In this document: one piece after another, positions 11,541-24,115 of the stretch
Position numbering within the stretch: position 1 is the first letter of the stretch
Layout of the letters: every line of letters starts with the position of its first letter
DNA from: Sinonovacula constricta
Taxonomy: Eukaryota; Mollusca; Bivalvia; Cardiida; Solecurtidae
Direction: 5' to 3'
Assembly: GCA_007844125.1 (NCBI GenBank)
Contig: CM017557.1
Location: 62,327,411 to 62,391,410, forward strand
DNA: 64,000 nucleotides
The notes under the pieces: model-generated
What the model saw: only the letters and a program-made list of their open reading frames with translations
Told to the model about the DNA's origin: nothing
Databases searched by the model: none
Program-made: the position numbers and the translations under genes

Positions 11541-11800
11541 AAGAATAGGTAAATAAGAAAAGGTCCTATCAAAATTGTCACAGATATTTATATCTAAACT
11601 TCTTCAAGACAAAGGCAAACATGGTTAATGTAAATGTGACAAAAACACAGAGACGAGACATGACACACAGAAAGAAAAAACAGCACTTACAGCCTTGGAA
11701 CGGTCAGTCGGCAAAAGGACCGACTGGGGTGCCTAAACCTGGTTTGTGGAGCGCTCCAACCTTGCACTTCCTGAAGGATTCATTTGATACTTATTTGATA
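11541..11800 (+). repeat. Old copy of the ~650-bp repeat, 5' part
   Basis: Begins near AGAAAAGGTCCTATCAAAAT and retains CAGCCTTGGAACGGTCAGTC and CCTTGCACTTCCTGA. Its hairpin at 11705-11726 is a perfect 7-bp stem (CAGTCGG / CCGACTG) with an 8-base loop. The 3' half is missing. Confidence 0.75.
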
Positions 11801-11982
11801 GCGTTCGTTACTAAACCTGTTATTGTCTTATATTACTATAATTTATCTTGTAATAAAGATGTACAAATGATTTTGATTTTGTATATAATTGCGGTAGATT
11901 ACATCACTGCAATCATTTAACATTTTCTTGGTAAGCTATATCCTGGTATGAATGGATAAACTGTTTAAAGAGATGATTTTTA

Positions 11983-12180
11983 ATGTTTCGCGAGTTGTTG
12001 CTTAAGGAAGCTGGGAAGAAACGAGGAAAGATAAAAAGACAAAGACAAAGTGCATGCAAAAAACTCATGAAACAAAGCTTAAAGAAAAGTAGAACAGGAA
12101 AAGAAGAAGAAAAGGATGAAGAAATAAAAAAGAAAGAAAATAAAAGAGGACAAGAAGGAAAGGAAGAAAAAAGACATAAC
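11983..12180 (+). repeat. Purine-rich low-complexity tract
   Basis: About 200 bases dominated by A and G (GAAGAAGAAAAGGATGAAG and similar). It gives a Lys/Glu-rich open frame, but composition alone explains that. It has no splice context or paralog. It could be a simple-sequence expansion. Confidence 0.55.
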
Positions 12181-12279
12181 AGATTAAATGATGATTACTT
12201 TCATTTGTTTTTAAACACTCTAAACATTAATATTTTTCCGCAACATCGGAATTATTTTAATACTACTTTTGTGTGAAGA

Positions 12280-12948
12280 AAACCTTAAGACATGTAAATA
12301 GTTGTCTAGTAACCCTTATTTCAATTTCAATTCTTTTCCTTGTATCCAGAAGAAAAAATCATAAAAACTGGCATCATAAACACCATAAACATCTCAAATG
12401 TGTCTACAATACAATACGTAGAGATGGATTTAAAACGTGTGGTTAAATGGTCATACTACATGTATGACAAAACACTGATTTTGTATACTTGTGTTAGTAA
12501 ATTTATAAAAAAAAAATATCGTCGTCATTGTCAATTTGATGTACTATTTGTTGCTGATTCTGTTCCATTTATATAAAATTGTGTTCATTGTTACTTAAAG
12601 CAAGTGTTTCATTACAATTAGCTAAATATACTAAAATTTGCTTAAAACAATTTACCATATATACACAGGATATTTCTACCTAGAGCATATCATGCATATC
12701 ATAAAATTAGTTTTTATCTTAGTATTTCACGTTGTTGAAATGTACTTTAGTAATGTGAGACACGAATTTAATATAAATATATCCGAATATACACTGTAAC
12801 GCATATGTCAGGATGTCTGACGATCTGACACGAAAATAATCTTTTATGACATTTTGTCTGGTATATAACTAATGCCATGTATGATATGTCTGACAGTATT
12901 TGTCACGCAAAATCAGATTTTTTTTTATTAAAGACCTGTATTGGCGGT
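12280..12948 (+). repeat. Segmental-duplication block, aligned with 57030-57430 and 58165-58310
   Basis: Landmarks: AGTTGTCTAGTAACCCTTAT / AGTTGCGTAGCAACCCTTAT, ACTGGCATCATAAA / ATTGGCATAATAAA, TATATAAAATTGTGTTCATT / TATATAAAATTTTGTTCATT, GATATTTCTACCTAGAGC / GTTATTTCTACTTAGAAC, then GACATTTTGTCTGGTATATA / GGCATTTCGTCTGGCATGTA. The copy at 57-58 kb is split by a SINE and flanking DNA (57500-58160). Confidence 0.75.
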
Positions 12949-12949
12949 T

Positions 12950-13145
12950 TAAAATAATCCCCTTGTATGTAATCTATGTTGTCCTTTAGTTAATTATATA
13001 AAGAATGTTACGTGTATTTTCCTTTGATGGACATTGGTCTTTGGTTCCTCTGTTCCAGATACACACGAACAGCTGAACAACATGCTACAGCCATTAACAC
13101 TTCTTCTCTGGTTGACTTTTCCTTGGTTGAAAATATTAAGTTATA
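12950..13145 (-). repeat. Partial ~650-bp repeat
   Basis: CCCCTTGTATGTAATCTATG, TGTTACGTGTATTTTCCTTT and GGACATTGGTCTTTGGTTCC match the 3' part of the repeat in minus orientation (compare 7064-7230). The rest of the element is absent. Confidence 0.75.
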
Positions 13146-13870
13146 CTTTTTAATAAAAGCACACTGTATTGATCTTGCATGACCTTGACTACTCGCGGCC
13201 AGTTATCTATGCCTGGGAAGAATTGGTTCGTGTAAAGAACATATTGTTATCTGTTTATACTGGAAGTTCATTATATTGTGTAATTCAGACATACATGAAA
13301 TGCAGATTTATGAATGAACAATGCTGAGTACGAATATCACCGAGCAGGAATATCACTCCACTGACTGCGCATAATCTACTAGGCCGATATATTTGCATTA
13401 TCCCGTTCAGGGCCTCACTATCCTTTGAACCAGGTTATGTAGTTGCATAGGGCACTTGTATCTTCTCAGCATCCCAGGCTAAAGTTTCCGCACCGTACAA
13501 AGAGGAATGTCGGTACTCGGAATTTTGGATCACAAGGAATGTAATAGGTAGTAGTTAATTTAATGCTAAGTTTATTTTGGTCGAATTATGTATGTTTAAA
13601 TATTTATTTAAGACATAACTGAAATAAAAATGCAAAATCATATAGAAGGTTTTGAATGTTTACTTAAATAGTTTCAATTAGATGTTAGTGACTCCGCCGT
13701 AACTGCTGTCCCAACGTATAATGTTTTAAAAGAAATGTTATTTGCTGCTTAAGTTTTGCCTGCTTTCCAATTTCCAACGCGTTTGTGTATTTGATTTACA
13801 ACGCAATAATTTTTAGGATTATTTTCAAACATGGACCCGCTTACAGGGTAAAACTTATACCTCCCAAACA
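13146..13870. other. Unassigned spacer
   Basis: A less AT-rich stretch at 13185-13530 breaks up the alignment with the 58-kb unit. It has no ORF or known repeat signature that I recognise and may be an inserted unknown element. Confidence 0.35.
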
Positions 13871-14350
13871 GCGTTTCCGAGCGCTTTGGTTGGTACACGC
13901 AGTGCACGGAAAAGCTATACTACCACATCAGGGCTTGCGTGCGACATCGGAACATTGTGTCATAATAATACTGAACAATTTCCTGCATTTAGTAAAATAA
14001 AATCGGTATCTGTAATGGATAGACATAATTAGAGGTGAATAACCAATAAATTTAACCAATCTGTAACCTAACCGTTTTGTATAAGCTGTTGCAAAAAAGC
14101 CCTGTCCAAGTAATGTTGTTTTATTTATATTTCGAAATGTCGCTACCGTTGGCAAACAATTGTACGAGTAAATTGTTTCGAATATTTTGCAATACCGTGG
14201 ATTGCCGCTTCGCAGCAACACTGTTTTGTAGTAGTCTTGGCTGATAATTGAGCCCAAACAGTGCCATAATAATAATGTGCTCTTGACGGCATTCGTTCAA
14301 CACGGCTTGTCTTGCAGTACATATCATGCAATATTAAAGCATTCACATAA
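13871..14350 (+). repeat. Segmental-duplication block, aligned with 58695-58890 and 61890-62190
   Basis: 13895-14040 matches 58705-58870 (CACGCAGTGCACGG / GCACGCAGTCC, TACCACATCAGGG / TACCACATGAAGAG, AATCTGTAATG). 14125-14350 matches 61895-62190 (TACCGTTGGCAAACAATTGT, GCAATACCGTGGATTGCCGC / GCAATACCGTAAATTGCCGC, GACGGCATT, CATATCATGCA). Adjacent here, the two halves lie 3 kb apart in the last unit. Confidence 0.75.
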
Positions 14351-14640
14351 GTGACCAAAGTAACCATATTGTCTTCTCTTTATACATGTAAAAACAAATG
14401 ATATGTAGCAGTTTAAATAGGTCATAGCTGATTATAATCATTTATAAGCACAACACGCATATTTGTACACGCAAAATGTACAGCAACCTGATCCAATATT
14501 GCATTGTGCAGCTGCGTCTGTGCGTGTTTGCGTGATTGTATGTGTGTGTGTGTGCTGCTCTGTGGCTGCGTGGACGTGTGTGCACACGCTCGTGTGTATT
14601 AGCATATAACATACAAAGATAGAAACATTCATTTAAGGAA
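14351..14640. other. Spacer with short TG run
   Basis: Contains a short (TG)n tract near 14538-14553. The minus-strand His/Thr-rich ORFs reflect that tract. Confidence 0.4.
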
Positions 14641-15095
14641 CGTTGTGTTTCAACAAAAGTACCCGATCCATAGTTACAGAAATACAATTTCGTCTTCGCA
14701 CTGAATTTCGATGCGTAACAAATTAATCATTGTGTCTTTGTATTTTGTCTAATTGGACACTTAGATAGAAAGTGTATGTTTTTTTTAAAAATTGCCTTAA
14801 ACATGTACATCATGGGTTGTCATCTTGTAAATACCAGGAAAATATCCTGCAGTATTGATTTGTCAGAATGGTTCGAGAGGAAATAAGATCGTGACTAAGC
14901 AACCGAGAACTGCTGATTCTCCGACATTGTCTGGCTTTCGTTTCCTTTCTTTGATTCACAAATTGACAGCAACATGTAGTCTGATACGTTAACAAACGTC
15001 ACGATGTTTTATGTATTTGTCTAAACTCTAAAAGATAATTACTTATTTTGCGAAAGGTTGTTAAAATTGCTTCTGTGTTGTATATACACATATGG
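14641..15095 (+). repeat. Copy 3 of the seven-copy block, highly similar to 63490-63880
   Basis: 14795-15015 and 63570-63790 differ at only about ten positions by eye, far fewer than other paralogous pairs here. Both hold TGATTTGTCAGAATGGTTCG, GTGACTAAGCAACCGAGAAC and TTTCGTTTCC. A plus-strand frame is shared (QNGSRGNKIVTKQPRTADSP...LSGFRFLSLIHKLTA) but ends differently in each and has no recognisable domain, so I leave it as a duplicated block. Confidence 0.75.
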
Positions 15096-15815
15096 TTATA
15101 TTCGTATATCGTCAAACGTGAACAATACACTTGTCCACAACAATACAGTTGTGATTTCTGCCGATCTGATGTAATCCATTTCTAAATGCATTAATATTCA
15201 AGGTATCTTAAATAGTAACTAACACTGGAGGACGTTAGAAGTATATGTTTTAATGCTTGAATAGGTATGCACCCAATGAGCATACATGTACATATTTGTT
15301 GCCTTTGACTTAATCAGTCCGGACGCAAGCGACAGCAACTAAACACAATATGTATAATCAACATTTAGTATAAACCTTGTGTTTTTTATTAAAACTTTTT
15401 ACAAATGAACGGCTACATAAATATTTTTTTTCTATTGTTTTGGCATGGTAGTCTGTACTGTTTCCAAATATTGAAATATACTGATCGCTTATTTATGAAG
15501 ACATATCATTTACGCATTACAATATATTCTATTTAAACGTTCAGATCATTGAAACCCTTTCGTCAGTGACATTGTTTTAAATATTGATTCCTATAACATA
15601 CTTTTTAATGTGTCTGCTTTGATTAAGCTACAAAGATAAAGCGATAAACACGTGACTGTTAATGTAGAATTCTAGAGCAGCACATTTCGATTCTACTGCC
15701 GAATCAAAATAGTGTTACGAGAAGCACAATATATACGGTAATTGATAACAGTTCCATATGTAGAAATGTATTTCATATCTCCAAGGAAACGTTTAACTAT
15801 AATATATTTGCGAAA
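15096..15815. other. Unassigned spacer
   Basis: AT-rich, no gene, no repeat recognised. Confidence 0.4.
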
Positions 15816-16405
15816 TTTCACAAACCTTTGTTAAACCCTCTATTTTATCGTATTTGAAGTTGAGCTCTTGAGAGATACACGTTCTCGGAAATATTACAAC
15901 CGTATTCGTAACATTCCAAGCACATTATTCTTCTGTTAATGTGCGTTATGATAGAGAGTATCATTACAAAAGTTCATTCACCAAAGAATATTCACCATGT
16001 TAAATGCTGACATATGCCAAATAACTAAATCAACTATGTATTTTTCTTTATAAATATATCCAGTCTTTCTAGTAAAAATACGTAGATCTCGATCTATTTG
16101 TAGTTATTAAGTTATATTGTCACGTTTAGTCACCTGTTTCTGTGGTACCTTTGATAGTATACAGAAACTAGAAGTGAAATAGATATACATGCATCTGAAC
16201 CATTTTACATAGCAACAAATTTTCATAGCAATGCTTCGAACAAAACAAAAAAATATTTTTTTCTGAAACTTTGAAATTGTCCTCGCGGAAGACAAGTACA
16301 AACTTTTAAGTAATTACTTAAAAGATTGAAACGAAACTAAAGTTTTTGATAAACAACATAAAACGTAATTCGTCAAACGTATTAATATTAATTGTGTAAC
16401 ATTAC
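15816..16405 (+). repeat. Local ~1-kb duplication, copy 1
   Basis: Aligns with 16800-17600, offset about 1.0-1.15 kb. Shared: ATTACAACCGTATTCGTAAC / ATTACAACCGTATTCGTGAC, CATGTTAAATGCTGACATATG, CAGTTTAGTCACCTG-type motifs and GATTGAAACGAAACT / GATTTAAACGAAACT. A third copy lies at 43650-43970. At 16349-16400 it keeps the unexpanded precursor of the minisatellite at 17896. Confidence 0.75.
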
Positions 16406-16799
16406 GGACAGCCATACGAAAGTTCTCAGGGTCAAATCCTATAAATAGCTTTAGAAACCTGCAAAAAGGCAGTTTGGGTTTTATTACATATTACTTATTT
16501 TTCTACCTCTTACATTACTTGTATTGTTTTAAAGTCAAATCAACTTGACTGCCGGAGTAAGAATGTATCTTATGTAAGGCCTAATGAAATTGATAAATGA
16601 TAAACATTCGGTAACACACATACAGACAATGAGGTGACGTAAATATATGTTAAAGAAGACCATATAAGTGTGACTCCTACGTAATATCCTTCCTCTTGTT
16701 ATTATGTTGACAGCTTCAATTTACACCAACCCAAAATTCTCACAAATACGTACGTTCTTTTGTGTAATTTAGGACATTCATTCAATAGGTGATTTGTAC
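16406..16799. other. Unassigned spacer
   Basis: No gene seen. Weak similarity to 43500-43640 is possible. Confidence 0.3.
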
Positions 16800-17600
16800 C
16801 TACACCGACAGGATAAGCCAAATTCAATACAGACTTCACAGACCGTTATGGAACCGTCTATCTTATCGTGTGGGAAATTAAGCTCTTGGGAGATGTAAGT
16901 TCACGGAAAGTATTACAACCGTATTCGTGACGTGCCAAAACACATTATTTTTCTGTTAATATGTTTAAAGAAAAAGAGAGTTTTTTTTGACCCTCCAAAA
17001 AACTAGTTTCCTAAAGAACATACCGCCACCATGTTAAATGCTGACATATGCAAAACAATTTCATTTTTATTTTTTTAGTCAATTTCAAAAATTGTGCAAA
17101 TAAATGAGAATTAACAGACGCAAATTGTGAACACTTATATGGCACATTTAATTAAGCTTTCTAATAAAAAAGATAGTTTGTCTTAACTACATGTAATAGG
17201 TATTTTTGGCATTTAGTTATGTGCTCAGTTTCAGTCACCTGCTAGTTACGTGTGCTTCTTTGTTATTAATGTTTATGTAGTTAATTTAAAATATAAACAG
17301 TGTAATATCTATAAGTGTAATATCTACATGTGTTTGAATATTTTTCTTAGGAACCCAGATATTGGTCGAACTAAAACACAGATTTCATTTCTGGAATATT
17401 AAAAAATGTATATTTACTTTCTTTTTTACTAAAGAAGATCTGTCACCCGAAAATTTTGAATTATTCTCGCAGAGACAATATAAATACTTTTTAGTTACAT
17501 TTGTAGGACTGACAAGATTTAAACGAAACTCTGTTAACGGAACCACAATGTCTGAAACGTTTTATTTGGATATAAATTCATTGAAATATGACACGTAATG
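16800..17600 (+). repeat. Local ~1-kb duplication, copy 2
   Basis: Paralog of 15816-16405 and of 43650-43970. It carries GATAGGATAAGC-type and ACCGTCTATCTTATCGTGTG sequence, CATGTTAAATGCTGACATATG (17031-17051) and an internal 16-bp duplication (GTGTAATATCTA at about 17300 and 17316). The ORF at 17362-17598 is not conserved in copy 1. Confidence 0.7.
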
Positions 17601-17895
17601 CATGTCACAGACACGATGTTAATACATTTGTCCAAAACGCGTTAAAAATGCGTTAATAATAAATATTTCTTTTCCACTTAAACTATTGAATACTAAAGGT
17701 ACAAATCAGTTTTCGAAATTAAAGACTATTTTGTGATATGCAGAGTGGTGCAGAGTCGATGTGATGCCATGCAAAGTCTAAGTACCCTACAATGAGACAT
17801 TTATATAGAATTGGTGCAATAAAATTTAGTATGGTTTATGTAGGGAAATACAATTTTATGACAAATTCTGAACTGACAAAATACAACAAGGGATT

Positions 17896-18902
17896 TTATA
17901 AACAGCATAACACCTAATTCGACAAACGCAGCATACAATGTAACACTTAATTTGACAAACAAACGCAGCACAACACTTAATTCATCAAACGCAGTACAAC
18001 ACTTAACTCTACAGACGCAGAATAACACTTAATTCGACAAACGCAGCAAAACACTTAATTCATCAAGTGCAGCACAACACTTAATTCTACAAACGCAACA
18101 CAATACTTAATTCGACAAACGCAGCATATCACTTAATTCGACAAATGCAGCACAACACCTATTTCGACAAACGCAGTATATCACTTAATTCGACAAATGC
18201 AGCCTAACACTTAATTCGACAAACGCATCATAGCACTAAATTCAACAAATGCAGCATAACATTTAATTCGACAAACGCAGCACAACACTTAATTCTACAA
18301 ACGCAGCAGAACATTCGATTCTACAGACGCAGCATACTACTTAATTCAACACACGCAGCACAACACTTTATCGTACAAACGCAACACAACACTTAATTCG
18401 ACAAACGCAGCACAACACTTAATTCATCAAGCGCAGCACAACACTTAATTCTACAAACGCAACACAACACTTAATTCGACAAACGCAGCACAACACTTAA
18501 TTCATCAAGCGCAGCACAACACTTAATTCATCAAGCGCAACACAACACTTAATTCATCAAGCGCAGCACAACACTTAATTCTACAAACGCAACACAATAC
18601 TTAATTTGACAGACGCAGCATACAACTTAATTCAACAAACGCATCACAACACCTATTTTGACAAACACAGCATATCACTTAATTCGACAAACCCAGCATA
18701 TCACTTAATTCGACAAACGCAGCATATCACTTAATTCGACAAACCCAGCATATCACTTAATTCGACAAAACCAGCATATCACTTAATTCAGCAAACGCAG
18801 CACAACACCTATTTTGACAAACGCAGCATATCACTTAATTCGACAAACCTAGCATATCACTTAATTCGACAACGCAGCACAACACTGAATTCGACAAACG
18901 TA
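17896..18902 (+). repeat. 26-bp minisatellite, about 39 units
   Basis: The unit reads approximately CACTTAATTCGACAAACGCA followed by GCACAA. Units vary in two places: TTCGACAAACG, TTCATCAAGCG or TTCTACAAACG, and GCACAACAC or GCATATCAC. Similar variants are clustered (TCATCAAGCG units near 18420-18560, GCATATCAC units near 18660-18860), suggesting local higher-order expansion. 26 is not a multiple of 3 and stops occur in most frames, so it is not a protein repeat. The flanks match one uninterrupted sequence at 16349-16400. Confidence 0.95.
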
Positions 18903-19090
18903 GTAATATTAATTGTATAAGTGTAATATTAATTCTCACATGTGACTGACCAATAAACATATTTAATAACATTCGTCTATTTCACGTCAGTGTTATCATA
19001 TTAATAGAGATTTTTAAACGTTGTCCAGTTGTTAAGTGTGTCCTCAATGTCGATTGATGAACAATTTCAGTCAACATACAGTGTTTTGTT
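18903..19090 (+). repeat. Segmental block resuming after the minisatellite
   Basis: TTATCATATTAATAGAGATTTTTAAACGTTGTCCAGT is paralogous to the stretch at 44117-44155 (TTATCATTTAAGTAGAGATT, then ACGTTGTTCAGT). No array is present in the 44-kb copy. Confidence 0.65.
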
Positions 19091-19488
19091 TTTTTCGCGA
19101 CTTCTTAATTTCCAAAGAAACCAGTACTCACGCAATAGTCAACTAGTACGATTCTTAATGCATATATGTGTTTATTACATGAACTATAAATAGACGCAAC
19201 ACGACTGGTCACACCCCAAAAACAGTCGAGTCAATAAATATAGATATTGACCCGCTTTCGCAGAGATTAACCGGTCTATTAATAGAATGCGAAATTTCCA
19301 CCAATATTATGCGCGCGCATCTACAAAACGTCATTAGAATTGTACGCATTGTGGGATACTCGGCCCAGACGAACAATATTCATGAAGTAAACAATGTAAA
19401 CTTGTTTCTTGCATTTAAGTTTAGATAATAATTAAAGAAATAAAAACTGTTTATTATTAACTATTTATAGTTATTGTAATAAAACAGA

Positions 19489-19619
19489 TATTTACTTATT
19501 AGCTGGGAAATATGGTGTTGATATTGACCGCAAAAATCGTTATTGACCGAGGCGAGCCGAGTTCAAAAACGTTTTTCTGGTCAAATATCACAGCATATTT
19601 CCCAGCTAATAAGTAAATA
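19489..19619. repeat. Long inverted repeat (~41-bp arms), fold-back or MITE-like
   Basis: Left arm 19489-19529 (TATTTACTTATTAGCTGGGA...) and right arm 19579-19619 are inverse complements apart from about three positions. The 49-base interior holds GACCGAGGCGAGCCGAG, unusually GC-rich for this window. The structure is typical of a fold-back element or short MITE. No target duplication could be assigned with confidence. Confidence 0.85.
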
Positions 19620-20291
19620 ATTGTATATAAGTGACTGGCATTTTCATTCTGCGACCATCAGATCGTGTGTCAAAAGCTCTTACATCTTAATCAAGGTAGC
19701 TTACTTTGAAATAAAAATTTGAATTTTTTACTTAGAAGACAATATTCATTGTGTATGATCTGAAAAATATTTACATCTCTGTCAACTGAAAATCATAGTT
19801 TAATTAAAAACAGACTTCCAAAATGAAACAATACATACTGTCTTTTAAAGAAAGATTGTTCTTTGTTTAACATGGCAGACCGTCTTTAACGGAAGTCTGT
19901 AGGTGGCGCCATAAAACAAAGTGTAAAGCATTTGTCAGAGTCTTATTATGGATAAAAGTACTTTCACAGACACGAAGGCGTCCTATGGTTTCAAAAGTGT
20001 CAAAAATAGATAAGTCTGTTTTTCATGCTGGTGTTAAAAATACATTTTGATAAAGACAACCTCTATAAACATGAATTGTAGTGAAAACGTTTTTCAGCAG
20101 AATTCGTAGAAAAAATAGTTAATTCCTAATGTTACAATGTGCAATTTAGAGTCTTATATGGCGTTGGTTTTGAAGCTTTAAATGAAATCGGTAAATGACA
20201 TTGGCATGAAGCTAAACCATATGATATTAAATGACGGTTTGTAAGTTTTAAAATAATGTATTATATTTCTTAAAAAGGCCGGACAAATGTT
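19620..20291. other. Unassigned spacer
   Basis: No gene or repeat recognised. Confidence 0.4.
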
Positions 20292-21771
<1,480 letters not shown>

Positions 21772-22082
21772 ACCTGACCTGGTAGCGCAATCGGTAGAGC
21801 GTCGGCTTCAGGAACGGGAGGCCCCGGGTTCGATCTTGGGTCTCGAAATACCGAAGTCGTAAAAATTCTTTAATTCCCGTGGTAACGCTTATGCAAATAT
21901 AAGGAAAGTTCCACGACTGGTTGGCCCGGTGTCAGGATATTGTGACAGGGTGTGATATCATGCCAGGTATTCACGGCATGTTATACACAGTGAAGGCATC
22001 ACTATATCTGCTTCAAGTATACACTGTCTCTAGACAACTGAAAAAGTGTTGGTGAGACAATAAACCCAACAAACAAACTAAA
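21772..22082 (+). repeat. tRNA-derived SINE (family 1), near full length
   Basis: Best-preserved copy. The A-box-like TGGTAGCGCAATCGGTAGAG is followed by the B-box-like GGTTCGATCTT, then GGCCCGGTGTCAGGATATTG, TTCACGGCATGTTATACACAG, ATATCTGCTTCAAGTAT and the tail GTTGGTGAGACAATAAACCCAACAAACAAAC. It is Pol III-type and non-coding. Confidence 0.9.
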
Positions 22083-23345
22083 AAACACATCAATCAATGA
22101 TAAAAACAAGACAACTTTATGTGCGCATATAGACCAATGTTTATGTTTTATATTTTTTATATTAAATAAATTTTCTCCATTCTGTCAAAACTGATTACAA
22201 AGACAGTATCGACCTGTAATTGGATCTTTTATTTCAAGATAGTCATGAATATTTAACCAAGACAGCATTCTTTATTCACTGACGGTACGCTGAAGTTCGG
22301 AGACTACTGTGATCACGTTTGTGATTGCCACTGGAGAGTCAACTGACAAGGATGTTTTCCGATAGATTAAGCGAAAATCTAAAAAATGTTTTAAAAATCT
22401 AATGCCACATCAAAAACAGATCGCCATTTCGCCAAGCATTCTGTCACGGTGGAAACAAGTAATTGTTTTGGTAATTATAATACCCATTGTTTATAAACAA
22501 ATAAAGCCACTTTTTGTATTCTGCTTATGTACAATTAAACCTTCTTCCTATACATATATGCTTCCTTTTATTTTTGTCATATTTCTCTTACTGGTACAAT
22601 ACATACTTCTTCGTCGTCTTTAATGCTTTGCATCAATGTTTTTCTTGTAGGTATTTGATATAACGCTTCCTTCTGTCCGTGTGTGACTGCATGTGGGTAG
22701 GGTTTCTTGATGCTGCAAGTTGCAAGTGACGACGATATTCGTACGGCTACCATATCATTGGGCGATGAAATGGCAGACAAATACGATTCATGTAACCGCT
22801 GTATTAGATTGGCTGAAAGTCAGGTATTGAAATAAAGTTTAAACATGATCATAAAATTTAAAGAACCAGCAAATAACGATAGGTTACCAATCATTAAAGG
22901 AAACCTTGAGTTTCTTCATGGAAGACATAACATCCTGTTAAATTTGTTATTTACTTGAGTGATGTCGCATTTAATTGTCGTTGTATATTGTTTTATAGTG
23001 CTGTAGTGCTTTCCTTTCAGAAACAAAAATATATCTTATAGGCTATACATGATTTATTCGTCGGGAAATTCATTTAACAGTTTGATTTTTGTAGTCAATT
23101 TGTCAATTATTGAATAGTAGGTGGAGCAATGTCCATGGAGGTATTTTTACAATTATATGCATTCTTCGTCTGAATGACTATTCTGTCGTTGATAATATGA
23201 CACTTAAACAACACAAAATCACATTTTAATATGAAATGCAACAAATAAGACCTTATTGTAAATAACGAAACTAAAAATAATATTAAGGAAATGTGCAAAC
23301 TATAAATGTATATATGGACAACGACAACAAATGGCTATATTTGAC
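22083..23345. other. Spacer with one weak exon candidate
   Basis: No confirmed gene. On the plus strand, 22709-22822 gives a short open frame from ATG (MLQVASDDDIRTATISLGDE...) ending at a possible donor CAG|GTATTG. It has no recognisable domain or paralog support and is left uncalled. Confidence 0.35.
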
Positions 23346-23349
23346 ATAA

Positions 23350-24115
23350 CTACCCACCAGTATTAAGCTATCCTATCTGGAGTGGCAAAGGGGTCGATTC
23401 TTTATCCGATTTGCTTCCGATTTGTATAAACGATCTGTTACTATATGTCAAACACTATAATATATATATTTGTATGCTGATAATTCTTGTATACTAACGG
23501 TATATACGTTCGTGAAATAGAGAATATTCTGAAGTCTGAAGTGTAATATTTACAACATTTAAAGGTGCAGTGATAAAAACATGTCTCTAAGTCCCAGAAA
23601 ACTAAAGCTTTGCATATAAGTAGTAAAAGGAATGTCAATTCAGCGGGTATGTTAAGTATCAAGAAAAACAACTCTGCAATTTAGAACAGTCGTTGACGTA
23701 AGGTTATAGGGGTGAATGTAGATGCAACATTCAGTTAGAGATAGGTCTGTAAAAATTATCTATTTCGCAACTCTACCTTTCTTCAAGAATGGCAAACCAC
23801 CTTACTTTCGAATGCTTACATCTCACCAATAACTGATAAATGTTCAATTCCTTAACAAACAAGCAGCACAGCCGACTGTGACTGAATTTCTAAACTATGA
23901 AAGAGGGCATTAAAATTACTCTTCGGATATTCAAAAAAACATCCCAAAGATAGGTTATACAAAAAGTTAAACATTTTACCAATTGATTGAAAACAATGTA
24001 TCAAACCTGAGTAGTGATGTATAAAGCTATTTACTAACTAGCACCAGACTATCTTTGCCAAACCATTCATTTTCTAGATTTCACTGGGATGCAGTTACAA
24101 CCACAAACCAATGAA
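23350..24115 (+). pseudogene. Decayed non-LTR retrotransposon reverse transcriptase (3' part)
   Basis: Translation across shifting frames gives the order expected of a LINE reverse transcriptase: SGVAKGSIL (the SGVPQGSIL motif, about 23378-23402), INDLLLYVKH (about 23427), YADN for the catalytic YADD at 23473-23484, MSLSPRKTKALHIS (from 23581) and KVIGVNVDATFS (about 23700). Near 24040 the end retains a weak C-terminal remnant. Several stops and frameshifts make it inactive. It is 5'-truncated before the finger domain, and an ATT/ACT-rich simple tract follows the 3' end. The group is probably Jockey/CR1-like, but clade assignment needs a search. It was inserted for its own replication and has no role for the host. 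Confidence 0.75.

Noticed and set aside
11983..12276. Lys/Glu-rich protein ORF
   Set aside because: Explained by a purine-rich tract. No domain, splice context or paralogous conservation.
14810..14995. Minus-strand ORF in the seven-copy block (QRKETKARQC)
   Set aside because: A related string (QRKETTNRQC) occurs at 33276-33497, but the frame is not kept in other copies, and the plus-strand frame is equally open in the 15/63-kb pair. DNA-level conservation is the simpler reading.
17801..18028. Minus-strand ORF through the minisatellite
   Set aside because: A 26-bp period cannot keep one frame per unit, and most frames hit stops. Not a protein repeat.
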